NCBI GenBank assembly: GCA_944326255.1
Contig: CALVDG010000004.1
Coordinates: 1-64,000, forward strand
Origin: an uncultured Bacteroidales bacterium
GTDB lineage: Bacteria; Bacteroidota; Bacteroidia; Bacteroidales; UBA932
Length of the DNA stretch: 64,000 nucleotides
Direction of reading: 5' to 3'
The notes below the pieces were generated by a model. That model saw only the letters and a list, made by a program, of their open reading frames with translations. It was not told the origin of the DNA and ran no database searches. The position numbers and the translations under genes are program-made. Below are positions 1-7,430 of this stretch, piece by piece; the stretch's first letter is position 1, and each line of letters begins with the position of its first letter.

Positions 1-85
1 CCTTAAAGTTACGAAAAATATTCCAATTAACCTACTGATTTACAATTAATTATAAATAAATTTAAACAGTTTCTTAGCATTGTAG

Positions 86-130
86 AAAGGTGTCCTGTCG
101 AGGTTTAAAAGCCAGACAGGGCACCTTTTT
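86..130 (+). terminator. Rho-independent terminator of an upstream gene
   Basis: Arms AAAGGTGTCCTGTC (86-99) and GACAGGGCACCTTTTT (115-130) pair with one G-U wobble around a 15-nt loop and end in a T run. The A run on the left and T run on the right would let it work in both directions. The gene it serves lies outside the window. Bases 1-85 are AT-rich and show nothing else. Confidence 0.7.
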
Positions 131-412
131 ATTTTGCAAACCACTGCAAATAAGCACTTTAAGCAAATACGGCTTTCCCAAGCAGGAAGGTGACTGGAGG
201 CAAGCATGGCAAGCAGGAGAACCGGTAGCGGCTCATGATTTTTCGCAGGTGACAATGCCGATGGTTCCTGGCCGGTCAGCGGGGTCGGAACATGACAGAC
301 CGATATAGTCAGCAAGTAAAAGCTGACCCACAGGAACGGTTAAAGCGCAGAACTGACAGATGCTCCGTATGGGACTGGGATGCGGCTTCGCAATCATCAC
401 TATTAATTGGTA
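131..412. other. Gene-free leader region before feoAB
   Basis: No convincing gene lies here. The open frames on both strands have no recognisable family and no promoter or start context. The stretch is GC-rich with several short inverted segments, but I could not match it to any riboswitch consensus. It ends at the feoAB promoter. Confidence 0.4.
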
Positions 413-443
413 TTGCACCGGTCGGAAAAGTGTGGTAATTTTG
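413..443 (+). promoter_or_regulatory. Bacteroidota-type promoter of feoAB
   Basis: TTGC (413-416), a 19-nt spacer, then TAATTTTG (436-443) match the -33 TTTG / -7 TAnnTTTG consensus. The expected start of transcription is near 450, about 20 nt before the chosen ATG at 471. This is one reason to prefer 471 over the upstream in-frame ATG at 360, which would be outside the transcript. Confidence 0.65.
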
Positions 444-470
444 CCTGCTGGAATTTCGAGCGGAACCATT

Positions 471-3128
471 ATGAGATTATCGGATTTAAAGACAGGCGAA
501 AGAGGCATCATAGTCAAGGTAAGCGGCCACGGCTCCTTCCGCAAGCGCATCACCGAGATGGGATTCATCAAGGGCAAGGAAGTCAGGGTCGTGCTCAACG
601 CCCCGCTTAAGGACCCCATAGAATACGAGATAATAGGTTACAAGATATCCCTGCGCCGGGAAGAGGCCGAGGAGATAGAGGTCATCAGCGAGAGCGAGGC
701 CAGGGCACAGGAGGCTGCGGAAACAGCAAAGGCAGCGGTTTCCGGCAATGCAGACACGTCAGATGCAGGTCATGCGGCAATGCATGATGCTGTCGCAGAA
801 TCCGATGCCGGATCCGGCAATCTGAGCCGGAACGAGACTGGATGCGGCGATGCTGAAGCTCTGGACAGGAAGATGAGGGAACTGGCCGAGGAGCGCCGCC
901 ACATCGTCCGCGTCGCCCTGGTGGGCAATCCCAACTGCGGCAAGACCTCTCTGTTCAATGTCGCCTCCGGCTCACACGAGCATGTCGGCAATTACAGCGG
1001 TGTCACAGTTGACGCAAAAGAGGGGCATTTTGAATATAAAGGCTACCAGTTCGTGCTGGTGGATCTGCCCGGCACCTATTCCCTGTCGGCTTACAGTCCC
1101 GAAGAGCTGTATGTCCGCAAGAACCTGATAGACAACATACCCGATGTAGTCATCAATGTGGTGGACGCATCCAATCTGGAGAGGAACCTCTACCTGACCG
1201 CCCAGATAATCGACATGAACCTCCGCGTGGTGATGGCCCTGAACATGTACGACGAGCTGGAGAGCAAGGGAGACAGGCTGGATACTGTCACATTGGGACA
1301 TCTGCTCGGTATGCCCGTAATCCCCACAGTGAGCCGCAGCGGCAAGGGCATAGACCGGCTGTTCGACACAGTCATACACGTCTACGAGAACAACGATCCT
1401 ACCGTGGCCCGTCATATCCACATCAACCACGGACAGGAACTGGAGACCAGCATAGACCGTCTCCAGCATCTTATCTGGAAAAACGAGGACATCCGGGCCC
1501 GGTATTCCACCCGCTGGCTGGCCATCAAGTATCTGGAGAACGATTCTGATGTGGAGAAGACAGTGGAGGCCCTGCCCAACCACGATGAGATCATCGCGGC
1601 CCGTTTCGAGGAGAACAAGCGCATAGAGGGCCTGCTGGGAGGCACCAACGCCGAATCGGCCATCGTGGACGCGAAGTATGCGTTTGTCCAGGGAGCATTG
1701 AAAGAGACATATACTCCGGCCGAAGTCAGGAAGAAACACACTATCACCGACAAGATAGACGCGGTGGTCACCAACCGCTGGGCAGCTTTCCCGATATTCA
1801 TTCTGCTGCTGTATATCATATTCGAGGCCACATTCCGCCTCGGGGACTATCCGATGCAGTGGATAGAGTGGCTGGTGGAGCAATTCGGGGCCTTCGTGGC
1901 CACCACCATGCCGGAGGGTATGCTGAAGGACCTGATAGTGGACGGCATCATCGGCGGAGTGGGAAGCGTACTGGTATTCCTGCCCAACATCCTGATACTA
2001 TATCTGTTTATCTCCCTGCTGGAGGACTCGGGCTATATGGCCAGGGCCGCTTTCATCATGGACAAGCTGATGCACAGGATAGGCCTGCACGGAAAGTCGT
2101 TCATCCCGATGATCATGGGCTTCGGCTGCAATGTGCCGGCCATCATGGCCACCCGTACCATTGAGAACCGCAAAAGCCGCCTGATAACCATGCTCATCAT
2201 CCCCATGATGTCCTGCGCGGGCCGTCTGCCGGTGTACATACTGGTGGCCGGGGCATTCTTTCCCAGACAGGGCTCGCTGGTACTGCTGGGGCTCTACGCA
2301 CTGGGCATCATCATGGCCATCATCTCGGCCAAGATCATGAGCCGTTTCATCAAGGACGACAACCTGCCCTTCGTCATGGAACTGCCGCCCTACCGCGTTC
2401 CGACCTCCAAGTCAGTCTTCCGTCACACCTGGGAGAAAGGCAAGCAGTACCTGCACAAGATGGCCGGCATCATACTCGTGGCATCCATCATCATCTGGTT
2501 CCTGGGATATTTTCCCCACCATGACAGGTACTCTACCCCGGCCGAGCAGCAGGAGAACTCCTACATCGGCATGATAGGCAAGACCATAGAGCCTGTCCTG
2601 AAACCTCTGGGCTTTGACTGGAAAATGGGCGTGGGCATCATCTCCGGAGTGGCCGCCAAGGAACTCGTGGTCAGCACCATGGGCGTACTCTACAGCAGTG
2701 AGTACGACCGCTTCCCCTCAGCCGACAGTGATCCGGGCACAGCCTCCGCCGATATTGCCGATTCTGTGACAAAAAACGACCCGTCTGTGAATTTCACCCC
2801 CGCTTCTGAGACCTCTGAGGCCACTTCTGTGAATTTTGATATTGCCGACGCGACCGATAAAACCGATGCTGTGACCGCCGGGTCTGAAACCGAAAACGTA
2901 TCCGGTGACACCATGCTGCAGAACGCCCTGGCCCGGACCACCACCCCGGCCGCAGCCCTTGCCTTCATGGTATTCGTCCTGCTCTACTTCCCGTGCATCG
3001 CCACATTCGTAGCCATCAAGAACGAGAGCGGCGGCTGGAAATGGGCCATTTACTCAGCCGTCTACACCATCGCCCTGGCCTGGGTCATCTCCTTCATCGT
3101 CTACCGCATCGCCCTCCTGCTGCTCTGA
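471..3128 (+). CDS. feoB: FeoA-FeoB fusion, ferrous iron transporter
   Basis: Inner-membrane Fe(II) importer energised by a cytosolic G domain. Residues 1 to about 75 are a complete FeoA (SH3-like) domain, normally a separate protein; the fusion is common in Bacteroidota. A charged Ala/Glu/Asp-rich linker (about 80-145) follows. The FeoB G domain has P-loop GNPNCGKT (152-159), DLPG (from 198) and NMYD for guanine recognition. The membrane part carries the conserved GFGCNVPA gate motif and two Gate-type repeats. An unusual low-complexity acidic, Ser/Thr-rich loop of about 70 residues (nt about 2700-2910) interrupts the last membrane region. The start at 471 is chosen because FeoA homology begins there and the promoter lies just upstream. 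The gene stands alone; no Fur-like site was recognised. The 885-residue length is consistent with an FeoA+FeoB fusion plus the extra loop. Confidence 0.95.
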   Translation: MRLSDLKTGERGIIVKVSGHGSFRKRITEMGFIKGKEVRVVLNAPLKDPIEYEIIGYKISLRREEAEEIEVISESEARAQEAAETAKAAVSGNADTSDAGHAAMHDAVAESDAGSGNLSRNETGCGDAEALDRKMRELAEERRHIVRVALVGNPNCGKTSLFNVASGSHEHVGNYSGVTVDAKEGHFEYKGYQFVLVDLPGTYSLSAYSPEELYVRKNLIDNIPDVVINVVDASNLERNLYLTAQIIDMNLRVVMALNMYDELESKGDRLDTVTLGHLLGMPVIPTVSRSGKGIDRLFDTVIHVYENNDPTVARHIHINHGQELETSIDRLQHLIWKNEDIRARYSTRWLAIKYLENDSDVEKTVEALPNHDEIIAARFEENKRIEGLLGGTNAESAIVDAKYAFVQGALKETYTPAEVRKKHTITDKIDAVVTNRWAAFPIFILLLYIIFEATFRLGDYPMQWIEWLVEQFGAFVATTMPEGMLKDLIVDGIIGGVGSVLVFLPNILILYLFISLLEDSGYMARAAFIMDKLMHRIGLHGKSFIPMIMGFGCNVPAIMATRTIENRKSRLITMLIIPMMSCAGRLPVYILVAGAFFPRQGSLVLLGLYALGIIMAIISAKIMSRFIKDDNLPFVMELPPYRVPTSKSVFRHTWEKGKQYLHKMAGIILVASIIIWFLGYFPHHDRYSTPAEQQENSYIGMIGKTIEPVLKPLGFDWKMGVGIISGVAAKELVVSTMGVLYSSEYDRFPSADSDPGTASADIADSVTKNDPSVNFTPASETSEATSVNFDIADATDKTDAVTAGSETENVSGDTMLQNALARTTTPAAALAFMVFVLLYFPCIATFVAIKNESGGWKWAIYSAVYTIALAWVISFIVYRIALLLL

Positions 3129-3327
3129 CCCCAGAGCAGCACCACCCGGCCTACACCACTACCGGTGTCACCGTCCGGCACTGCACACCAGCCATCACCC
3201 GCTGGTGGCCGAAACCGCTTATACCCAGTTCCTTCCGAACCGCTTCTGTATTCCTTTTTCCACAACGGCAGCATTTCCCATGATTCCTGTCGTTGCAGCA
3301 TAGCTCTCAGCATGACCCTTAAGTCAC
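3129..3327. other. Intergenic stretch after feoAB
   Basis: No gene or clear terminator is visible. It contains short dyads around ACACC...GGTGT but no T run. It leads directly into the first 187-bp element. Confidence 0.4.
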
Positions 3328-3514
3328 AATTTCACGTTGCTTTTTAGTTATATTATACATCCTTGATTACAAGGTGTTTACCATTTTACAAGATTTTTAA
3401 GTGAGCTGCTTCTTGCCCTAAACCACCCCTTTTCACCTCATGTAGAATTGCTGCATTACTACAACATCTTCATTATAAGTAAGTTGCATTTCAACTAAAA
3501 AGCAACGTGAAATT
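3328..3514 (+). repeat. 187-bp palindrome-ended element, left copy (REPIN/MITE-like)
   Basis: Perfect 22-bp terminal inverted repeats lie at 3328-3349 and 3493-3514, with core TCACGTTGCTTTTTAGTT. The AT-rich interior has no ORF. A second element of exactly the same length and almost the same termini lies at 4739-4925 on the other side of the transposase. Interior blocks (for example the stretch near TTGCCCTAAACCAC here and its counterpart there) resemble each other when one copy is reverse-complemented, so the pair is in opposite orientation. RAYT transposases are known to live beside the palindromic REP/REPIN sequences they mobilise. Confidence 0.8.
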
Positions 3515-3641
3515 TACCCACCACTTACTTCCAGGCATTCCCAACCTTATTTTGCCACTGCGGTAAATTAATTTACACCACCTCTTGATTATCTCGAATT
3601 GATTTCCGTACTTCGCAGCACAAACATCAAAATGAAGCAGA

Positions 3642-4592
3642 ATGAAAGAGGCGAGCGAAAAGATGTACCATCTGGTCCTGTCTTCCGGTACTCCGGAGGT
3701 GATATGCAGAGACGATCACGACTACACGGCATTGGAGAACAGCATTGCGTTGACCGTTTTCAAGACAGGCATAACCTTGCTGGCCTACGCAGTAATGTCC
3801 ACACACTGCCACATTGCGCTGGTCTGCACCTGTCCCGATGACTTTATCAAGATTCTCAAGATCACTTACACCAAGCATTTCAACTCGAAATACAGACGCC
3901 GCGGTATCCTGTTCGAAAGCGACACATATTGCCGGTCTGTAACGGGATACCTCCGCCAACGTGTACTTCTCAGCTACATTCTGCTGAATCCTGTCCACTA
4001 TGGAGTTGCTGAAACCGCTTTCAGATACCCTCACTCCTCTATCTCCTCATACTTCAGGGACGGGGACAATGGAATTCTGCTGCCTGGAATCAGCAACTCC
4101 TGCTCAGGACACGGCAGGCTCAAAATAAAGAAGGGTACCGGATACGTCTACTACGACCTGGATGAAAACGGCAGGATACCGCTCAGATATTTCGTCAATG
4201 CAGGAAGGACTGAGTACCTGTATAGGACGGAGAGAAGTTTCATTCACCAGCTGAACCGCTGGAACACTGAGGATTGGGAACGCGAACAGATAAAGGAGTA
4301 TCCCCAGGACGAGATTATCACCCTGACTGGGGCCGAGCCCGGTTTCGAGTCTGAAATCGAGGAGATGAGAGCCTATGAAAAAGGAGCCTGGCGGCTGCGT
4401 ATCACCGACATGGAAGTGTGCGGATATATAGACCGCGTCCTGCTTCCGGAGACAGGCATACAGTCCTACACAATGCTTGACTCCCGACAACTACCGTCAG
4501 TAATAAATGCAGTGCAGCGGAAATTCCATGTACGGGACGAGCAGATAATGCGCTGCCTCGGACTGTATACTATGCCCAACGCCGTCCGCTGA
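3642..4592 (+). CDS. RAYT-like HUH (Y1) transposase
   Basis: Single-strand DNA transposase of the IS200/TnpA-REP (RAYT) type. The HUH metal motif is His55-Cys-His57 in MSTHCHIAL, and the likely nucleophile is Tyr112 in SYILLNPV, the position and context expected for RAYT proteins. The catalytic domain is about 130 residues; the remaining 180 residues are a C-terminal extension I do not recognise. They may bind the adjacent palindromes. The start at 3642 is an ATG; an internal ATG at 3663 would still keep the whole domain. The gene sits between two 187-bp palindrome-ended elements and has no partner gene. The family normally occurs as one chromosomal copy per genome and is regarded as domesticated rather than a free insertion sequence; that is family knowledge. 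Activity here is inferred. Confidence 0.85.
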   Translation: MKEASEKMYHLVLSSGTPEVICRDDHDYTALENSIALTVFKTGITLLAYAVMSTHCHIALVCTCPDDFIKILKITYTKHFNSKYRRRGILFESDTYCRSVTGYLRQRVLLSYILLNPVHYGVAETAFRYPHSSISSYFRDGDNGILLPGISNSCSGHGRLKIKKGTGYVYYDLDENGRIPLRYFVNAGRTEYLYRTERSFIHQLNRWNTEDWEREQIKEYPQDEIITLTGAEPGFESEIEEMRAYEKGAWRLRITDMEVCGYIDRVLLPETGIQSYTMLDSRQLPSVINAVQRKFHVRDEQIMRCLGLYTMPNAVR

Positions 4593-4618
4593 CCCGACGA
4601 CACTACAGCACCCATACC

Positions 4619-4656
4619 AGGAGGGGCCGGGAAACCCGCCTCCCGTCAGGCTTCTT
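4619..4656 (+). terminator. Possible terminator of the transposase gene
   Basis: A GC-rich hairpin (GGAGGGGCCGGG, three-base loop AAA, CCCGCCTCC with small mismatches) is followed by a weak T-rich stretch CTTCTTTTCT. It lies about 30 nt after the stop codon. Confidence 0.45.
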
Positions 4657-4686
4657 TTCTCAGCGTCCATGCTCAGCAACACATCT

Positions 4687-4740
4687 CAGCCACCTTGGCC
4701 GGTCTTTCTCATCAGCCACCATTGTACCGGTCTTTCTCAT
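4687..4740. repeat. Short tandem direct repeat next to the right element
   Basis: CAGCCACC...CCGGTCTTTCTCAT occurs twice in succession (4687-4712 and 4713-4740; units of 26 and 28 bp that differ only in a short central gap). The second copy abuts and slightly overlaps the terminus of the right 187-bp element. Confidence 0.75.
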
Positions 4741-4925
4741 TCTCACGTTGCTTTTTAGTTGTAATATAACTTACTCTTAGTATGAGACTTAGCAAATCAA
4801 AGACTTTTTAAATGGTGCTAAAATAAGCGATTTGGGGCAAAAAACGAGACACATAACAAATAAGCACTTTTAGATATTACTGATAATCAAAAGTATACAT
4901 TGTAACTAAAAAGCAACGTGAGAAT
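4739..4925 (-). repeat. 187-bp palindrome-ended element, right copy (REPIN/MITE-like)
   Basis: Perfect 22-bp terminal inverted repeats lie at 4739-4760 and 4904-4925. The core TCACGTTGCTTTTTAGTT is identical to that of the left copy at 3328-3514. The length is exactly the same (187 bp), the interior is AT-rich without ORF, and the orientation is opposite to the left copy as judged from interior blocks. Confidence 0.8.
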
Positions 4926-5026
4926 AAACGCACGAGGAAGGGAGGAAATGACAGAAGAATCGAGAAGGGGGAACAATAAGCGCACGAGGAAGGGAGAGGG
5001 GAAGAGAAGAATCGAGGAGGTGGAGC
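4923..5026. repeat. 52-bp imperfect tandem duplication
   Basis: Two consecutive 52-bp units (4923-4974 and 4975-5026) share CGCACGAGGAAGGGAG and AAGAATCGAG at the same offsets. Purine-rich and non-coding. It begins at the outer end of the right transposon-associated element. Nothing is recognised in 5027-5104. Confidence 0.7.
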
Positions 5027-5104
5027 AAGGGGAGTCAGGGCCCTAAACTTCCAGAATACCTACAATGTGGGAAGGCCGGTAAGGCAAATACCTATTTATG
5101 AGGA

Positions 5105-5222
5105 TTGACGGGCATGAGACAGGGCAGTACCTTTGCACCCGTTATATCCATAATGTAGTGTTGTTATTTCAAGATATCACGGACCCTTTACCTGCGACAG
5201 GCCCCGGGGTCCGTTCTCTTTT
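5105..5222 (+). ncRNA. Candidate small RNA with its own promoter and terminator
   Basis: TTG (5105-5107), a 20-nt spacer, then TACCTTTG (5128-5135) form a good Bacteroidota promoter that predicts a start near 5142. About 40 nt later ACGGACCC (5179-5186) pairs with GGGGTCCGT (5206-5214), followed by TCTCTTTT. There is no ORF with a plausible start in between. The product would be an RNA of about 80 nt, or a short attenuated leader for the hemerythrin operon beginning at 5331. No RNA family was recognised. Confidence 0.4.
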
Positions 5223-5330
5223 CAATACCGCGCTACAGAAACGGTGCAACGACAATCCGTGGAGCTGCGGGTCACCAGTCCCGTCCCGATTTTAGACAGA
5301 ATTGGCTATATTTGTGGAAAATACTGAACA

Positions 5331-6008
5331 ATGAGAAAGAATATGAAAATGGCCGACCTGCTCGGCATAGACTACAGACTGCTGACCGTCATCTACCGCC
5401 TGGGCATCAGGCTGGGCTTCGGGGAGAAGACCGTAGAGGAGACCTGCCGCGAGAGCGGGGTCAACTGCGACACCTTTCTTCTCATAGCAAACGTGTACGC
5501 CACCGAGGGATATGTTCCCACCACGGAGATGATGACGGCCGCCTCGGCCATTGACCTGGTCCGGTACCTGCACGCCTCGCACTCCTACTATCTTGACCAC
5601 CAGCTGAAAGAGCTGGACAATCTGTTCGAGGAACTGCTCAGACCATGCACGGCGATGCAGAAGGACGTCATCATGCGCTTCTTCTCGGAATACAGGAAAG
5701 AGGTGGAGAATCATTTTGCCTACGAGGAGGACATCGTCTTCCCCTACGTGCGCTCGGTGGCCGGCGGACAGAGCGTGGAGGGCTACAGCATGGAGACATT
5801 TGAGGAGAACCACAACAACATAGACGAGAAGCTCAACGACCTGAGGAATATCGTCATGAAGTACCTTCCGCCGGTGTGCGACACGGTCGCGGCCATCCGT
5901 GCCCTCTCGCGGCTCTGCACCCTGGAGGCCGACCTTGAGAAACACACCATGATCGAGAACTCCATACTAATCCCCATGGTAAACAGACTGGAAGAGAAAT
6001 GTCAGTAA
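5331..6008 (+). CDS. Hemerythrin-domain protein
   Basis: A predicted cytosolic non-haem di-iron protein. Residues 1 to about 75 form a helical N-terminal domain. From about residue 80 it is a hemerythrin-like four-helix bundle with candidate iron ligands His81/His84/His90, His128-x3-Glu132, a His in ENHNNID and His-x3-Glu in EKHTMIEN. Such proteins bind O2 or NO, or repair iron-sulphur clusters (YtfE/Ric type). Which role applies here cannot be read from the sequence. A TATATTTG -7 box lies at 5307-5314 with no clear -33, leaving a very short leader; in-frame ATGs at 5343 and 5349 are alternative starts. It overlaps the next gene by 10 nt, so the two are translationally coupled and probably work together. 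Confidence 0.8.
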   Translation: MRKNMKMADLLGIDYRLLTVIYRLGIRLGFGEKTVEETCRESGVNCDTFLLIANVYATEGYVPTTEMMTAASAIDLVRYLHASHSYYLDHQLKELDNLFEELLRPCTAMQKDVIMRFFSEYRKEVENHFAYEEDIVFPYVRSVAGGQSVEGYSMETFEENHNNIDEKLNDLRNIVMKYLPPVCDTVAAIRALSRLCTLEADLEKHTMIENSILIPMVNRLEEKCQ

Positions 6009-6604
6009 CGAAGAAGAAAATATTGCTCATCACCCCCTCGCGCATCATCGCACGCGGTATAGCCGGCATCCTGGAGGAGCACGGGGGCTTTGTCATCGAG
6101 ACGGTCCTGACCGATCTATCGCGCGAGAACGAGGCCACGGTACGGGACAGCATGGCCGACATCGTCATAGTGGACCCGGTCATCTTCGACTATGCCTCCA
6201 GACCGCTGGGACGCAGCCGCATATCGGATCTGACCGATGCCGCCGTGGTAGCCGCGCCCACTGTCCTGCCGGACGACGAGGCCATGAAGAACTACGACGA
6301 GACCATCAGCATATACGATAGCCCCGCAGCCGTCATCAGCAAGCTCCGCAACTCTCTGACACACACCTCCGGCAAGTCGCCGGCAGACAGTCGGGAAGAG
6401 CTGTCCGCCCGTGAGAAGGAGATCCTGGTATGCGTGGCCCGGGGTATGCTCAACAAAGAGATAGCCGACCGCTACCATATCTCAATATACACCGTCATCA
6501 CCCACCGCAAGAACATCACACGCAAGACCGGCATCAAGACCGTAGCCGGCCTCACGGTCTACGCCCTCCTCAACAACCTCATCGACCCGGCCGCGATGGA
6601 ATAG
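5999..6604 (+). CDS. LuxR-family regulator with degenerate receiver domain
   Basis: The C-terminal ~65 residues are a NarL/LuxR-type helix-turn-helix (ELSAREKEILVCVARGM, NKEIADRYHISIYTVITHRKNI). The N-terminal ~125 residues have a receiver-like alternation of strands and helices with Asp59 in DIVIVD at the usual phospho-acceptor position. The acidic pair after the first strand is missing (ILLITPSR instead of a DD pair), so conventional phosphorylation is doubtful. No histidine kinase is nearby. Overlap with the hemerythrin gene suggests the sensor may be the hemerythrin, with this protein as output; this is inference. Confidence 0.8.
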   Translation: MSVTKKKILLITPSRIIARGIAGILEEHGGFVIETVLTDLSRENEATVRDSMADIVIVDPVIFDYASRPLGRSRISDLTDAAVVAAPTVLPDDEAMKNYDETISIYDSPAAVISKLRNSLTHTSGKSPADSREELSAREKEILVCVARGMLNKEIADRYHISIYTVITHRKNITRKTGIKTVAGLTVYALLNNLIDPAAME

Positions 6605-6635
6605 GGAATTTTGCTATCTTCGCGGCAAATTCCGC

Positions 6636-7307
6636 ATGAAGATGAGAGCACTGCTGACCGCTGCCGTCATGGCGGCCATACTTTCAATCATACCCTTGAA
6701 TACTCTGGCATCCGATAAGGCCGACAGTTCCGCATTCCGTTTCCGGGGCTACACGGGGGGCATGATGCTGCACAGCGGCTACATACAGAGCGGCCGGTTT
6801 CAACTGCACAGCGGTAGCGGTACGGAACCCGTAACCATGCAGATCAAAGGCGGGGCCACCGGCATCGGCGGTCACGTCAAGTTCGCGTTCGGCACATCCA
6901 CGGACATGATACGCATAGGAGCCGAGGGTCACAGCTCCAATGTCTCCTACCGGCCCTCCCCGTCCTACTCGCACACCGGATGGGGCGGACTGCTCGTGGA
7001 TTACATCCACCGCAGCAAGGGCCGCGTACATCCATTCATAGGCTGCCTGGCAGGAGGAGGCGGAGTGAAGAACCACATCATAGCCGAAGGCTCTACAGAT
7101 GACTTCGTCACCGAGCCTCAGGCGGCCATGCACAGATATACATTCATGGCCATAGCCCCTTTCGCCGGCATGGAGGTATCCCTTACTCCCAAACTCAGCC
7201 TGGTAGTCAAGGCCGACTGGCTTCTCAATGTCTCCTGCCGCCAGAGCGACTTCTCCAGCGGTCTCCGGCTCTACGTCGGCATCCTCTTCAACCGCCTCCA
7301 ACACTGA
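6636..7307 (+). CDS. Outer-membrane beta-barrel protein of unknown function
   Basis: A signal peptide ends near residue 25 (SIIPLNTLAS). The rest is a 200-residue run of alternating amphipathic strands rich in Gly, Tyr and aromatic residues, ending in LRLYVGILFNRLQH, typical of small porin-like/OmpW-sized barrels. No specific family is recognised. A promoter-like TATCTTCG lies at 6615-6622, so it may be transcribed separately from the hemerythrin-LuxR pair 30 nt upstream. An ATG two codons later (MRALL) is equally possible as start. Confidence 0.65.
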   Translation: MKMRALLTAAVMAAILSIIPLNTLASDKADSSAFRFRGYTGGMMLHSGYIQSGRFQLHSGSGTEPVTMQIKGGATGIGGHVKFAFGTSTDMIRIGAEGHSSNVSYRPSPSYSHTGWGGLLVDYIHRSKGRVHPFIGCLAGGGGVKNHIIAEGSTDDFVTEPQAAMHRYTFMAIAPFAGMEVSLTPKLSLVVKADWLLNVSCRQSDFSSGLRLYVGILFNRLQH

Positions 7308-7321
7308 GGTCATCCTGGCCC

Positions 7322-7427
7322 GAACTCTTGCCGAAACCAACCTTTTTGGCTACTTTTGGCAAGTTTTGATATATGAACTCTTGCCAAAATCAACTTTTTT
7401 GACTACTTTTGGCAAGCTTAATCTGAT
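7322..7427 (+). repeat. Duplicated 53-bp promoter/operator unit before the DUF234 ATPase
   Basis: Two direct copies 53 bp apart. Each contains inverted arms CTTGCCAAAA / TTTTGGCAAG (7327-7336 with one change and 7354-7363; 7380-7389 and 7407-7416) and each contains a complete promoter: TTGC, 19-nt spacer, TACTTTTG (7328-7331 with 7351-7358; 7381-7384 with 7404-7411). The arms overlie both promoter boxes, so each unit looks like an operator laid on a promoter. The downstream copy ends 15 nt before the ATG. Confidence 0.8.
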
Positions 7428-7430
7428 ATT

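Noticed and set aside
131..412. Possible metal riboswitch upstream of feoAB
   Set aside because: The promoter lies downstream of this region (TSS near 450), so it would not be in the feoAB transcript, and no riboswitch consensus is visible.
3328..4925. Composite insertion sequence bounded by the 187-bp elements
   Set aside because: The flanking elements contain no transposase of their own, no target-site duplication is visible outside them, and the transposase is a RAYT-type protein that normally is not part of a classical composite transposon. I keep it as a RAYT/REPIN-type locus.
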